Origin: Phialophora verrucosa
Taxonomy: Eukaryota > Ascomycota > Eurotiomycetes > Chaetothyriales > Herpotrichiellaceae
Length of the DNA stretch: 64,000 nucleotides
Reading direction: 5' to 3'
Assembly (NCBI GenBank): GCA_002099365.1
Contig: MSED01000008.1
Span: forward strand, 310,001-374,000
Shown here: positions 21,267-32,403 of the stretch, piece after piece
How the letters are laid out: the number at the start of each line of letters is the position of its first letter
Position numbering within the stretch: the stretch's first letter is position 1
The notes under the pieces: model-generated
The model's database searches: none
The model's input: only the letters and a program-made list of their open reading frames with translations
What the model was told of the DNA's origin: nothing
Position numbers and translations under genes: made by a program

Positions 21267-24200
21267 TTAAGAGATGAGCTCACTCCCGCTCCAACTCTTC
21301 ACCACTGGCGGCTCCTTTCTTTCCACTTCCTGCTGACTGTCCCAGAACACACCGTCCGCGCCCGGCGGTCGACCCTGCCCATCCACCTCATACGTACCCG
21401 CCTGATCTTCTGCTACGACAACCTCTTTCACGTCCCCCCAGACTTCAACCCTGGCCTTCTCACAAGCCGCGCAAACGTCTCTCATCCCTCCGTCGACCAA
21501 GCGCGCCTGCTCTCTCATCCCACGCCTAAACAGCCCCTGCACCAGCCGGCCCACTTCCTCGTGCAATCCATTGACCCGTTCGATGAGCCGCCCAACAGAC
21601 GCGACGAGGTATTCCTCCTCGTAAACACTCCCCTTCTTGCCACGCGCGCGTTTCCTCTCTTCCCGCCTCTTGGTCTTGCTCGTCCGGCGGGACACATTGC
21701 TCGCGACGGTGCCGCCGAACTTGGACGCGTTGGATCCGTACCGCGTGAACAGCGATTGTCCGCCCAGGGTGCTCGCGTCCGTAGGCGCCAGACTCACGTG
21801 ATCCGGGATGTCGGCGGCCCCGTCTGCGTATTCGCCGGCACCGTTCGCGACAGAGGCATCACCGCCATAAAACGCCAGGGGATCTTCTTCTTTCTTCTTC
21901 CGCAGGTCCTGGATACGGGGAATCTGGGCCGACAGCTGGGCCCGGCAGTCCGCTTGGAGTTCGAGGATCTCGCCCACCTTGTCGGTCAGGCCGGTGTCGA
22001 CCACGCGCGGGATTTCGCCGGACAGGCCGTGCAGGGATAAGATCCGGAGGGCATCAGCGAAGTACGAGCCCCGGCAGAGCAGGCGCGCTGCTTCGGTCGG
22101 GTTGGCGAGATAATCGGTGTAGATCGTCGCGGCGGCGCGGTAGTCTCTGTTCTCGTCTGCCATGGTGGTCGCGAGAGACTGCGCTAGAGAGACGAGTTGT
22201 GGACCTTCCAGGGGGGCGAGGGCCGCGCAGGCAAGGCTTTCGCGCCATTTGTGAGCGAGTGCGTACAGCGGGTACGCGGCGGTAAAATCGCCTAGGGATT
22301 CGTACAGCGTTGCTGCGTGGTTGGGCTGTGACTTCTGCGTGCAGAGGTATTCGGCGTAGAGGCGCGTTATCTCGGCGAGATGCCCTGCCGTGTCGTATTT
22401 GTAGAGATCCAGCGCCGCGGTGTAGAGGGAGTGTTTGACAACGTAGGCCTTGACTTCCTCGTGCTCGCCCAGCGCGTGCAGGGAGGCCAACGCCTTTTCG
22501 TATCTCTTCAAATGGTTGTCGATCGTGTATTGGCGGCGGAGCGGCGCGAGGGCCTGCAGGGATTGCAAAAAGGGCATATACTCGCGCGGATCTCGCGAGC
22601 TGTCATTCTGCGCGAACAGTAAGGTGACTTCGAGGTCGTAGGAGCCTAGCGCGTTATCAAACAGTACATTCGGGTTAGGCGTCAGGAAGAAGAGGTGCGA
22701 GATGGCCGTGTCGGCTTCTTCTTTCCCTTCCGGCGTCCGGACAAGGTGAGAGATCAGCGATAGGGCGGAACTCAGGTCGGGAGGTCGCTTGCACACATGC
22801 GCGGTTATGATGGTTTGGATGGACGGCAACGAGGATCGGGAGGAGAGGGCCGATAGGAAAGCATTGGCGATTCTGTTCACTTTGCTGCCTGGGTTGGGCT
22901 GGTGTTGGCGTGGTTCCTGAGATTGGGATTGAGCGGGAACCGTGGCCGTGGCCGCCAGGGTTGTGTCCCGATACCGTGTCTTCGTGACGTCCTCATCTTT
23001 GAGCTTGGAGAGGAATTCATCGACGCGGCCAGGTTTCTTGAGCTGATCGATGAATTTCGGCACGTTGGAGAGGAACGTCTCTGGATCGTAATCGTGTAGG
23101 ATGTTCATGTCGACTTGGTGAAACTGGCAGGCCAGAAACGCGGCGCGGTAGTCTTGCTGTCTGAGGTGCTGGCGGATGCCTGAGAGGACAAGCAGGCGCG
23201 GGTAGATGGTCTCGAGGTTCCCACGCGGCATTTGTAGGATGACAGCGTAGATCGAGGGTATGGCTGTGACGATCTTGCCGCCTCGCTCGATGTTCCGGCA
23301 CCGTTCATCCACCTCGGGCGTGTCAGGGGGAACTTGCATCGTCGAGGGGTTGTCGGTTAGGTGCACGAACTTGAGAAGATGTGACGACGTAGTGAATATC
23401 AGGTGCGCGGAAGTGAGAATATAAGAAGTGACTTCACGGGAGAGGAGGGTGTCGTCGACGTAAAGACCGCCCTTTGATGTCAGGGAGACTTTATGGTATT
23501 TCGTGATGTGCCCGTTCGTCTCGCCGTTCAAGTGCATTGAGTCAGCGTCCTGAAAAGAGAAGATGGAGCTGTTGGGTTGGCTGCCCTTTAGGTCTGCGGA
23601 TTCAGCAACCCCGGGATCAGAATCGTCGGAGAGCAGGACAGTTGCAGACTTCTCCGGCTGGGTCACGAAGATGGACTTCGCAGAAATATCCACGATCAAA
23701 TTCTCAGAAGTGCCAGGGACACGGACTTGCTCCCACGATGACAGGCTTGTGTCTGAGGACCATCTTAGCCTGTAGCAGGCTGCCGTGGTCCTGCTGTGCA
23801 CGGCTGAGAGAATGAAGATCTCGTCGCCTTTGAGGGCGACCTGCGAAAAGTAGGGAGACACTGATTGGCCTGTGTCAGCACTGACCGTAGGAAACTCGAC
23901 GGATCGAGGCTCGACTGTAGCTGTGAACTTCAGATTCCCTTTGCTGGTAGTGCGAGTTTTCCATTCGCATAGCTCTACCATTTTTGTGGTCAGCACGGCG
24001 ATTTTGAGGCCGTCTTGACTGACTGCACAGTCAACGATATTGTGACTGAACGTCACCTCACAGAATGCCATTGGCGGTGGAACTCCGGCTTGCCTGAAAG
24101 GGGTGAGCTTCAGCGTCCTACCGTCAATGACTGCTACGATCCCAAGATCGTGTGGAGTGACCGTACTTCCTCTGGACACTGTAGACAGGAAATTCAAGTC

Positions 24201-25337
24201 GAATAGGCGTTTAGTGTTGCCACATGTCATTCTCAAGGGTGTTTCCGGATGCCATTTCAAGGGCATCAGCGCGGATGTGGAACCAAATGGGAGCTCTTGT
24301 TTGAGATAGTAATGGTAGTTGGCCGTCGTCCAGAATTGTGCCCTGTCCTCAAACAAAACAGCCAAGACGGAAGAGTCGGTGTTCCACGCAAGGGAAATGC
24401 TGGATCCCCTCGAATCCATGTCTTCTTTAGTTAACCGGAGATCAAACTGGCCGTGCCGAAGACCGTTTCTCTCGAAGAAGATTACCTCAACCTTCGTATC
24501 AGACCGTTTGACGCTGGCAATGACCTGGCCCGAAGGTTTCCAACTCAGGGCAGACTCCATGCCATCCACCGGTTCGCTAGCGCTATCGAGGATGGCGTCC
24601 CGCGTAAACACTCTGATGACTCGCCGATAGCCCGGAATCGCGCTGTTGACAGCAATGTATTGCCCGTCGCCTCGCCAACTGACAGACACTTTACCGTCCT
24701 CATAAGGACTAGGCTCGCCTTGATCAACCTTCTCTGGCATGGTGGGATCTCGCATGGCTTTGGCCCGTCGTCCCTGGAACTGGGTCTCCTTCTGGCCCCA
24801 GCCGACTGAGACGTGTTTGGAGACTTTCAGATCGTCGGGTGAGAGGGTAGCTTCGTTCAGCGGCTCGAAGGTCCTGCTCATCAAGACAAGCGTGTCAGCT
24901 CGAGTCACGATAGCCAATATTTCTTCATCGGGTGCCCAGGCGGCGGCACAGATGCCGGCATCAACGGAACCGACGATCTCAATCTTCTCTTGGTCCGGCA
25001 AAGGATCTTCACGAACAACCACGACGTCACCGCCTGCTAGGACGAGACAAGATGTCGCGGCGTCTGAGAAGTGCTGAAGCAGGAGGATTTCGTCGCACTC
25101 CAGGTCGGGGAGCGGGCAGGGAGAATCCCATGATGTGATAGTTTCCAACTGCTCATTATGAGACGAATTTCCAATTCTTCGTCTGAGCTCGATGACGGGG
25201 TTTGAGGGCGTTGGACCAAATGCACAAATTATTGTGTCATTCGTTGTGTCCCACGCTGTGGCTGTCAGTGGTAGACCGTCGGGAAGTTGGCTTTCACGAT
25301 ATTTTATCGTTTTGAGGTTCCGCATCTTGAATGGCAC
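21267..25337 (-). CDS. ELP1: Elongator complex subunit 1
   Basis: Single exon of 1356 aa. Elp1 (IKI3) is the scaffold of Elongator, which installs 5-carboxymethyl-type modifications on wobble uridine 34 of tRNAs in the cytoplasm. The protein starts MPFKMRNLKTIKYRE and shows the tandem WD40 beta-propellers of the N-terminal half (for example CAAAWAPDEEILAIVTRADT and KVSVSWRGDGQYIAVNS). The C-terminal half is a TPR-like helical solenoid (AATLYESLGDFTAAYPLYAL, KWRESLACA). Near the end is the conserved basic patch RRTSKTKRREERKRARGKKG followed by EEEYLV, known in yeast for tRNA contact and phospho-regulation. Length and order are normal for the family. Confidence 0.95.
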   Translation of the reverse strand: MPFKMRNLKTIKYRESQLPDGLPLTATAWDTTNDTIICAFGPTPSNPVIELRRRIGNSSHNEQLETITSWDSPCPLPDLECDEILLLQHFSDAATSCLVLAGGDVVVVREDPLPDQEKIEIVGSVDAGICAAAWAPDEEILAIVTRADTLVLMSRTFEPLNEATLSPDDLKVSKHVSVGWGQKETQFQGRRAKAMRDPTMPEKVDQGEPSPYEDGKVSVSWRGDGQYIAVNSAIPGYRRVIRVFTRDAILDSASEPVDGMESALSWKPSGQVIASVKRSDTKVEVIFFERNGLRHGQFDLRLTKEDMDSRGSSISLAWNTDSSVLAVLFEDRAQFWTTANYHYYLKQELPFGSTSALMPLKWHPETPLRMTCGNTKRLFDLNFLSTVSRGSTVTPHDLGIVAVIDGRTLKLTPFRQAGVPPPMAFCEVTFSHNIVDCAVSQDGLKIAVLTTKMVELCEWKTRTTSKGNLKFTATVEPRSVEFPTVSADTGQSVSPYFSQVALKGDEIFILSAVHSRTTAACYRLRWSSDTSLSSWEQVRVPGTSENLIVDISAKSIFVTQPEKSATVLLSDDSDPGVAESADLKGSQPNSSIFSFQDADSMHLNGETNGHITKYHKVSLTSKGGLYVDDTLLSREVTSYILTSAHLIFTTSSHLLKFVHLTDNPSTMQVPPDTPEVDERCRNIERGGKIVTAIPSIYAVILQMPRGNLETIYPRLLVLSGIRQHLRQQDYRAAFLACQFHQVDMNILHDYDPETFLSNVPKFIDQLKKPGRVDEFLSKLKDEDVTKTRYRDTTLAATATVPAQSQSQEPRQHQPNPGSKVNRIANAFLSALSSRSSLPSIQTIITAHVCKRPPDLSSALSLISHLVRTPEGKEEADTAISHLFFLTPNPNVLFDNALGSYDLEVTLLFAQNDSSRDPREYMPFLQSLQALAPLRRQYTIDNHLKRYEKALASLHALGEHEEVKAYVVKHSLYTAALDLYKYDTAGHLAEITRLYAEYLCTQKSQPNHAATLYESLGDFTAAYPLYALAHKWRESLACAALAPLEGPQLVSLAQSLATTMADENRDYRAAATIYTDYLANPTEAARLLCRGSYFADALRILSLHGLSGEIPRVVDTGLTDKVGEILELQADCRAQLSAQIPRIQDLRKKKEEDPLAFYGGDASVANGAGEYADGAADIPDHVSLAPTDASTLGGQSLFTRYGSNASKFGGTVASNVSRRTSKTKRREERKRARGKKGSVYEEEYLVASVGRLIERVNGLHEEVGRLVQGLFRRGMREQARLVDGGMRDVCAACEKARVEVWGDVKEVVVAEDQAGTYEVDGQGRPPGADGVFWDSQQEVERKEPPVVKSWSGSELIS

Positions 25338-25671
25338 TCGCGCTCCATCATCTACACCAAAAAAGCTATGAAGGAAAGCGTGATATATTTCGAGTTGCGA
25401 TGAAAATGCTGGTGGAGCCAGAAATTTACACGATTAAATTCGGCCATTCTGATTGGACGGCCTGCTACGCATTCGATCTGGGCGAGCTGCGACGGAGCAA
25501 GTGAAGAAGAGCTCCGGAAGAGCAGGTAATGATCACACGAGACCGCTGGACGACCGTTTGCAATCGATCTCATTCATTGTTGGCTCTGTACAGATACCGG
25601 CTGCCGGGGCGCCATTCCTCAACCGGACTTGATGCGCTTCCACGATTCCCCTAGTGACCCCTCCAACGAAT
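25338..25671. promoter_or_regulatory. ELP1 promoter and COX8 3' region
   Basis: This gap separates the start of ELP1 from the end of COX8, both on the minus strand. No further exon is seen. The sequence next to ELP1 is moderately AT-rich. Confidence 0.4.
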
Positions 25672-26017
25672 TTATGCCTTGTATGTATGCCAGACTGTTG
25701 ACGTGTGAGCAATTCGACTGTGTAGGTGAGACGTGGGCCGTTCTTACTTGCAAGGCCGAACGGGATGAAGAATCCGGTACCTGTCCAAGTTTCAGTTCTT
25801 GCACATGCATCATGCTCGCAGACTTTCCCCTACCCATGAAGAGCCAGTATCGCAGCCAGAAGAATCTTGTCTTGGGATTGAAGGGCAGGTTGGTGTAAGG
25901 ACCTTCGGGGTAGTGGTAGGGGCTGAAAGCGTCCATTCGACGTGTAGTTGTGGTGAAGCCGCGGCGAGCGACGAGCCGGGTTGCCATTCTGGCGCGCATG
26001 AGGGCTTGAGCGTTCAT
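25672..26017 (-). CDS. COX8: Cytochrome c oxidase subunit VIII (subunit VIIc family)
   Basis: Three exons, 26017-25834, 25780-25748 and 25694-25672, with introns of 53 nt each, give 79 aa. It is a single-span inner-membrane subunit of mitochondrial complex IV. A basic, hydroxylated presequence (MNAQALMRARMATRLVARRG) is followed by the mature start FSPYHYPEGPYTNLPFNP, which is nearly invariant in fungal Cox8. The two small exons complete the membrane helix: FMGTGFFIPFGLA and then IWHTYKA with stop TAA. The tiny exons are needed to make this ending, which strongly supports the model. A further 47-nt intron with good signals (26018-26064) ends at the base before the ATG and lies in the 5' UTR, since an in-frame stop precedes it. 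Confidence 0.9.
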
Positions 26018-26287
26018 CTGTAGACTGGGTTAGAGCGGCACACAGACGGGTAGCTTCATCTTACCTTGATATCTGGCTCAGTGTCGTGTCAACGGTTGTG
26101 GTGTCAAAGGGATCAGTTCTCAGGTGATTGCAATGAGGACTGAAGCTCAATTGTCTACGCTATCACTAAAGTGGCTAGCGATTCGCCTTACCTTCCCGCA
26201 ATACAGGAAGCGGTTGGTCTTTTTTCCCGTCGACACCAGCGACAACATCTTCACGACGAGACAAAACAAGCACGCTGTTTTTCGAAG
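26018..26287. promoter_or_regulatory. Divergent promoter of COX8 and MTR4, with COX8 5' UTR intron
   Basis: These 270 bp separate two start codons. On the minus strand 26064-26018 reads as a 47-nt intron: donor GTAAGA, branch CTCTAAC, acceptor TACAG directly abutting the COX8 ATG. Confidence 0.5.
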
Positions 26288-29200
26288 ATGGACGAGCTAT
26301 TTGACGTCTTTGACGACAATGGCCACGCGCCGCCCGCCAGCAGACCCTCCAACACCGATAGAAAGCGACTGAAACGTCAAGCCAACGGCGAAGTCAAGGA
26401 CGAGGCCAATGGCGACGACGCACCTGATCATTTCACTGATGGGCCTTCTCCAGCCTCCGAAGATGTTGACCAAGAAATGACAGATGGCCATGGCCCGGAT
26501 GCGAAACGAATGCGCACGGAAGAGGAGCCAGAGCCTGTGATCACAGACACCTTTGAGACCGAACAGTCGAGAGAAGTCGCCGCATCTGCTGGTCTCATGG
26601 GATCTAAAGAGGAAGAGAAGGTGATTTTGTCACACCAAGTCCGTCATCAAGTCGCACTTCCTCCAGACTATGACTACGTCCCTATCTCCGAACACAAGCC
26701 TCCGGCAGAGCCCGCTCGAACCTGGAAATTCGAACTCGATCCGTTCCAGCAAGTCTCCATTGCCTCCATTGAACGAAACGAGAGCGTCTTGGTCTCTGCC
26801 CATACCAGCGCGGGGAAGACGGTGGTGGCCGAATATGCGATTGCGCAATGCTTGAAGAACAATCAGCGAGTCATCTACACCAGCCCCATCAAGGCTTTGA
26901 GCAACCAGAAATACCGAGAGTTCCAGGCTGATTTTGGCGACGTTGGTCTGATGACTGGCGACGTCACGATCAATCCTACGGCAACTTGTTTGGTGATGAC
27001 TACTGAGATCTTGCGGTCAATGCTCTACCGTGGATCCGAGATTATGCGAGAAGTGGGCTGGGTCATCTTTGACGAAATCCACTACCTGCGAGACAAAATT
27101 CGAGGTGTTGTCTGGGAAGAAACCATCATCCTGCTGCCTGACAAAGTACACTATGTATTTTTGTCTGCTACTATCCCAAACGCCATGCAGTTCGCCGAGT
27201 GGATCACCAAGACACACAACCAACCTTGTCACGTAGTCTATACCGACTTCAGGCCGACCCCCCTACAGCATTACTTCTTTCCTGCCGGAGCGGACGGAAT
27301 TCACTTGGTAGTGGATGAGAAGGGTGTATTCCGCGAAGAGAACTTTCAGAAAGCCATGAGTACTATTGCCGATAAACAAGGCGACGACCCTGCTAATGCC
27401 ATGGCCCGTCGCAAGGGAAGGGGCAAGGATAAGAGATTGAATAAAGGCGGCACTAAGGGTCCGTCCGATATTTACAAGATCGTCCGCATGATCATGACCA
27501 AAAACTACAACCCAGTCATTGTGTTCAGTTTCAGCAAGAGAGACTGCGAGGCATATGCGATCCAGATGAGCAGCATGTCCTTCAACGAGGATTCGGAGAA
27601 GGCCATGGTCTCCAAAGTCTTTGATAGCGCTTTGGAGATGCTTTCACCCGAAGACAAGAATCTGCCCCAGATCCAACACCTGTTACCACTCTTAAGACGA
27701 GGTATTGGCATCCACCACTCTGGATTGTTGCCTATTCTGAAGGAGACTATTGAAATTCTGTTCCAGGAAGGTCTGATCAAGGTCTTGTTTGCCACCGAGA
27801 CGTTCTCCATTGGGCTGAACATGCCGGCCAAGACTGTCGTCTTTACCAGTGTGCGCAAATTTGACGGTATCTCTCAGCGGTGGATCACTGGAGGCGAGTT
27901 CATTCAGATGTCCGGCCGTGCTGGGCGTCGCGGGTTGGACGAGCGGGGAATTGTCATCATGATGATCAACGAGCAGATGGAACCTCAAATTGCCAAAGAC
28001 ATTGTTCGGGGTCAACAAGACAACTTGGATTCTGCCTTCTACCTTGGCTACAACATGATCTTGAATTTGCTACGGGTTGAAGGAATCTCGCCCGAGTTCA
28101 TGCTTGAGAGGTGCTTCCATCAATTCCAGAACACTGCCAGCGTATCTGGCCTCGAGAAAGAACTGCAACAGCTAGAGGCAGAGAAGTCGGCAATGGTCAT
28201 TGGGGATGAGAGTAATATCCGTGCCTACTACGAGCTTCGCAAGCAGCTTGATGTCTATGCGGAAGACATGCGAATGGTCATCATCCATCCCAACTACTGC
28301 CTACCCTTCATGCAGCCTGGCCGTCTAGTCGAGATCAAGGATGGTGGCTATGACTTTGGCTGGGGAGCAGTTCTCAACTTCAGCAGACGAAGCCAGGGAA
28401 GATCAACGGAGAAACTGGCACCTCAGGAGGAATGGGTGCTCGACGTTGCCTTGCAAGTGGCTGATGGCCCCACTCCCGCTACCAAGACTCATCAATCCCT
28501 CCCACCTGGCATTCGCCCTCCTCAGGCTGGTGAGAAGTCGAAGGTCGAAGTTGTGCCTGTCCTGCTCAAATGCGTCCACAAGATTTCCCATGTGCGCATC
28601 TATCCTCCCGCCGATATGACCATATCTGAAGAGAAGAAGAAGGTGCAGCAAGCATTACAGGAAGTTACAAGACGATTCCCCGATGGCCTGGCCGTACTGG
28701 ATCCCATCGAGAACATGAAGATCACCGACAACTCGTTCCGCGAGCTCCTTCGGAAGATCGAAATCATGGAGTCCAGACTGGTTGCCAATCCGTTGCACCA
28801 TTCCCCTCGCTTGGAAGGATTGTACAATCAATATGCGGACAAAATGGCTCTTACGACGAAGATCCGGAATCTCAAAAAGCAAATCCAGGATGCTCATGCA
28901 ATCACGCAGTTGGAGGAACTGAAGTGCCGTAAGCGCGTGCTTCGTCGCCTACAGTTCATCAACGAGGACGAGGTGGTTCAGCTCAAGGCACGTGTTGCTT
29001 GTGAGATCAGCACTGGCGATGAACTGATGCTTAGTGAACTCCTGTTCAACCGCTTTTTCAATGACCTCACGCCAGAGCAGACTGCTGCAGTCATGAGTTG
29101 TTTCGTCTTTGAAGAGAAGGTCAACGAGAATCCCGTGTTACCTGAGGAAATGGCCCGATGCCTGCGTGAAATTCAGAAGCAAGCAAGAAACATCGCCAAG

Positions 29201-29544
29201 GTCTCGATTGAGTCGAAGTTGACCATGAACGAGGAAGAGTACGTGCAGGGGTTCAAGTGGCAGCTCATGCCGGTCATGTATGCCTGGGCGACTGGAAAGT
29301 CGTTCGGGGATATCTGGTAAGGAGACGCAGAACCGCTCACTACAAGTACTGATATCACAATAGCAAAATGACCGACGTCTACGAAGGAAGCTTGATTCGC
29401 ACATTCCGTCGACTTGAGGAAGCACTTCGTCAAATGGCCGAAGCTTCGAAAGTTATGGGAAGCGAAGAACTGGAGAAAAAGTTCGAGGAAGCATTGAATA
29501 AGGTAAGACGAGACATCGTGGCGGCTCAGTCACTGTATCTCTAG
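26288..29544 (+). CDS. MTR4: Exosome-associated RNA helicase Mtr4/Dob1
   Basis: Two exons, 26288-29316 and 29364-29544, give about 1069 aa. Mtr4 is the nuclear Ski2-like DExH helicase that feeds RNA to the exosome as part of TRAMP. After an acidic disordered N-terminus come motif I (HTSAGKTVVAEYA), motif II DEIH (IFDEIHYLRD), motif III (LSATIPN) and motif VI (QMSGRAGRRG), then the arch insertion and the DSHCT C-terminal domain. The last exon supplies the conserved ending CKMTDVYEGSLIRTFRRLEE to RDIVAAQSLYL. The start MDELFDVFDDNG was chosen because Mtr4/Dob1 proteins begin so; the frame is open 117 nt further upstream. It is divergent from COX8. Confidence 0.95.
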
Positions 29545-31440
29545 GCATTACCTACAGCGATGCATTACGGCGACAACTTTCCCTCATTCAGCATACTGTG
29601 GGCAGGATTAGCATTTGCACGATACCCATGGCTTTATTCGAGGTCGGACATGTACAGATCCGTGGGGCGTGATGTCGGGATCCGTATGATGTTAACTGAT
29701 CCCACTGTCCGCCCTGTGGTTCATATTGTGCCGCGGTATTACCTCCATGTCAACGATGGTCATGCACCATTTACTTATGGTGCCAGAAAAAGTGCTACTT
29801 AGCTTGGTTCAACCAATTCAACTCTTTGTGCCTGGCAGCGGCGGAATGCTGCCTGATATCATCTCATGGACCTGGTCCTGCCACAATGTTGTGTATCAGT
29901 TCTCGCGCTGTGTCGCTCTCGTTTTCACAGACGGATGCGGGCCGCTCAAGCACTTCATTACAGACCACAGCGTTTACCGTCGCACTCGCCACCGCGTAGA
30001 AGATACCCCCAAGATGGTTTGTAACCACTCCTCGCAAGATCCCCAGACCAGCGTTTTGTAGCGATTGGTCTCCGCTCACTCGCTCAACAGGCTTTGTGGC
30101 CCGAACTCCTCTCGTGCCGGCTCTCCTCAGCTGTTTTTCTGTTCTTTTCTTCGTCCTGCGCATCGAGGTCGATTCGCGCCTTTCCAGCCCTTGTCCCAGG
30201 TGCCGAACGGGTATGAAAGGGCGACCTTCAGATTAGTTGGTTTCTCCGCGCCATTCGCAAGCGCTGGGAACAGAAATGAACAACCTCAAGCGTTCAAGCA
30301 ACCGCCCCCTACTCTGTCTGTCGTGACGAGTCGGCGGCAGCAGGACGATGCGGCGATCGAGGAGGACAAAGATCCTTCTTCAACTGATATGAGGTGAACT
30401 TATCATACGCCATATCTGCGAGTCATCCTATCTTGCTTCAATTGAGGTGTTTCGTTGTATTAAGAGGAAGGATAAAGTATAGATCCGCCAGTCTCTTCCG
30501 TGACGGCTCAGTACCTTTCACCACAGGACATTGGAAGGTTCGGACTGTTTGGCTAGCTGGGCTGGCGTGCATGTGATATGTGAACATTCCAAGAATGAAA
30601 ATAAGCAATGATGCTGGTTGAGATTAGAGATTGGCGATTTCATCCTGACTTGGCGTCCCGCATCCAGCTATGACCAACTTCCCCAGACGTTGGTGTGGAC
30701 TCTACTGAGCTACAGTATTTGAAACCAGTAGGTTTGTTTCGTGCGTGGCAGCAGCGGAAAGTTGCGGGACATGAAACCGAGCGGGATCTAGTGCAGGTTG
30801 GCAGTGATGGCTATCTTTGTTTCCAAGGCGTCGCCTCAACAAGGATTGCTGGTCTTTGTTGGTCTGCACTCGCGGTGACCCTGGCCGAACGTTATTACAA
30901 GACCGGGGAAACGTGGACGCACGGCTCCCGGGCAAGGCAATTCGATAGACTTCAAGTGGACACGCACCGAGCATGATGGTCGACGTGCAGAGACGTGGCA
31001 GTATTGGGCAGCGATTTGCGCCTTGCACCTGAGGACAGTCAGAGGTCAGCCGGCAGTGGCTCCGGGTGCCCTGAGACCTTTGGTTCGGGCGAATCGCAGT
31101 GCTTAAGGCTGGACCCTGGGCGCAACTAGCTTCAAGTCTATATCATTGGCACTCACTGCTCTCGACCCGCACAAGGCCAGATGCCAGAGTCGAACCTCCA
31201 CTCACACTTCATAACTTCACTTCACTCAATCACATCACATCCGCATCCGCGTCCCCAGCTGCTGCCTTTCACCGCTGCTCGACAACCTCACAGCACTGCG
31301 GCTGTCTTTGTCCATCGCCCATCTCATTGTCTTCAACCGCGGCGGTCTTGGAAAATCTGGCAAACGAAACAACGTCGCCCCTCAATCCTCATATTCCAAA
31401 CAATAACACGGCCTGATATCATCGGGCCTCCCTAGCCACG
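29545..31440. other. Long intergenic region, no supported gene
   Basis: It holds the MTR4 3' end and the STS1 promoter. Several open frames of 60-110 codons exist on both strands but none shows a recognisable domain, good start context or splice logic. The last 250 bases (31190-31440) are rich in C, A and T, as in a fungal 5' leader. Confidence 0.5.
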
Positions 31441-32403
31441 ATGAATTCCCTGGCTATGCCGCCTGTTCCCCCTCATTTCCACGAACACTCCCGCCTCTCC
31501 CCTAACAGATCAAGTGAGTCGTCGATGCAATACAGGTTTTCTCGCACTCTGCTAACCCTGGCACCAGTGGCTTCCTCTGGCTCTTCAAGAAAACGGAAGG
31601 CCTCACCCTCTCCTGATCGAGACGATGAGATGTCCACATCGCCCTCCATCTCCAACGCCCGACTGCCCACCGCTCTGGGTTCCGCATCAAGAAAGAAAGC
31701 CCGTTCCAATCTCGTGGTCGGCCGACCATTGACAGTTGAGAGATTGCTGGAGACATTAGACAAGGACTCCCTCACATCAGTAATCAAGACTCTGTGTGAG
31801 AGACACCCGAGTTTGAGAGAGGAGATTGTCCAAGTTAGTCCTCGACCCAGTATTCAGAGCACAATCCAGATCCTGCGGCAATATTACGCCCGATTGATGA
31901 ACGCATTTCCGCTCGAGCCCAATCTCCGGTCCGATTACTGCTTCGATCGTGTCCGCCCACAATGGAACGAGCTGCTCGATGCCCTTACCGACTTTACACC
32001 TCATTTCCTGCCGCCCAATGAACAACAGTCATCGACGTCACTCGAGTATTTGAATGCAGTCACACAAATCATACATGATCTACCAGAGTGGGACAGCCCG
32101 CAGCATAACGTTGCCAAGCAGAACGCGTACGAGGAGATCTCTAAGGCGTGGGCTAGCGTCATCAAGGAAGCCAGTAAACGTGGTGGAGGCTATCAATTAC
32201 AGTTCAACGGATGGGAGGACAAACTGCAGGCGCACAACGAGAAGAGTGGTGGTCGGCTCAGAGAGGCATACGATGAGTTGATGCAGGCTCTGGGCTGGCT
32301 GCGGCACAGCACTCAGTCTTCACAACAGCAGAGTATTCGACAGCAACTATTTTCCAACACTTACGGCATGGAGCAGCCTGCCATGCGCACAGGAAATTGG
32401 TGA
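31441..32403 (+). CDS. STS1: Tethering factor for nuclear proteasome Sts1/Cut8
   Basis: Open frame of 320 codons, most likely spliced to 302 aa. Sts1/Cut8 binds the 26S proteasome and holds it in or at the nucleus. The N-terminus (MNSLAMPPVPPHFHEHSRLS) and the basic SSRKRKASPSP signal are typical, followed by GRPLTVERLLETLDKDSLTS and the Cut8 helical core (YARLMNAFPLEPNLRSDYCF, WNELLDALTDFTPHFLPP). Bases 31514-31567 form a 54-nt unit with donor GTGAGT, branch CTAAC and acceptor CACCAG; removing it keeps frame and joins NRS directly to ASSGSSRKRKA through a new Met codon, closer to family members than the retained text. Without splicing the frame stays open. Confidence 0.88.
   Translation: MNSLAMPPVPPHFHEHSRLSPNRSSESSMQYRFSRTLLTLAPVASSGSSRKRKASPSPDRDDEMSTSPSISNARLPTALGSASRKKARSNLVVGRPLTVERLLETLDKDSLTSVIKTLCERHPSLREEIVQVSPRPSIQSTIQILRQYYARLMNAFPLEPNLRSDYCFDRVRPQWNELLDALTDFTPHFLPPNEQQSSTSLEYLNAVTQIIHDLPEWDSPQHNVAKQNAYEEISKAWASVIKEASKRGGGYQLQFNGWEDKLQAHNEKSGGRLREAYDELMQALGWLRHSTQSSQQQSIRQQLFSNTYGMEQPAMRTGNW

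Noticed and set aside
29864..30397. Open frames on both strands between MTR4 and STS1
   Set aside because: About 100 codons each, mutually overlapping and without motifs or splice continuity.
31185..31205. GTCGAACCTCC resembling a tRNA T-loop on the minus strand
   Set aside because: The flanking bases do not form a five-pair T stem and no cloverleaf is found.
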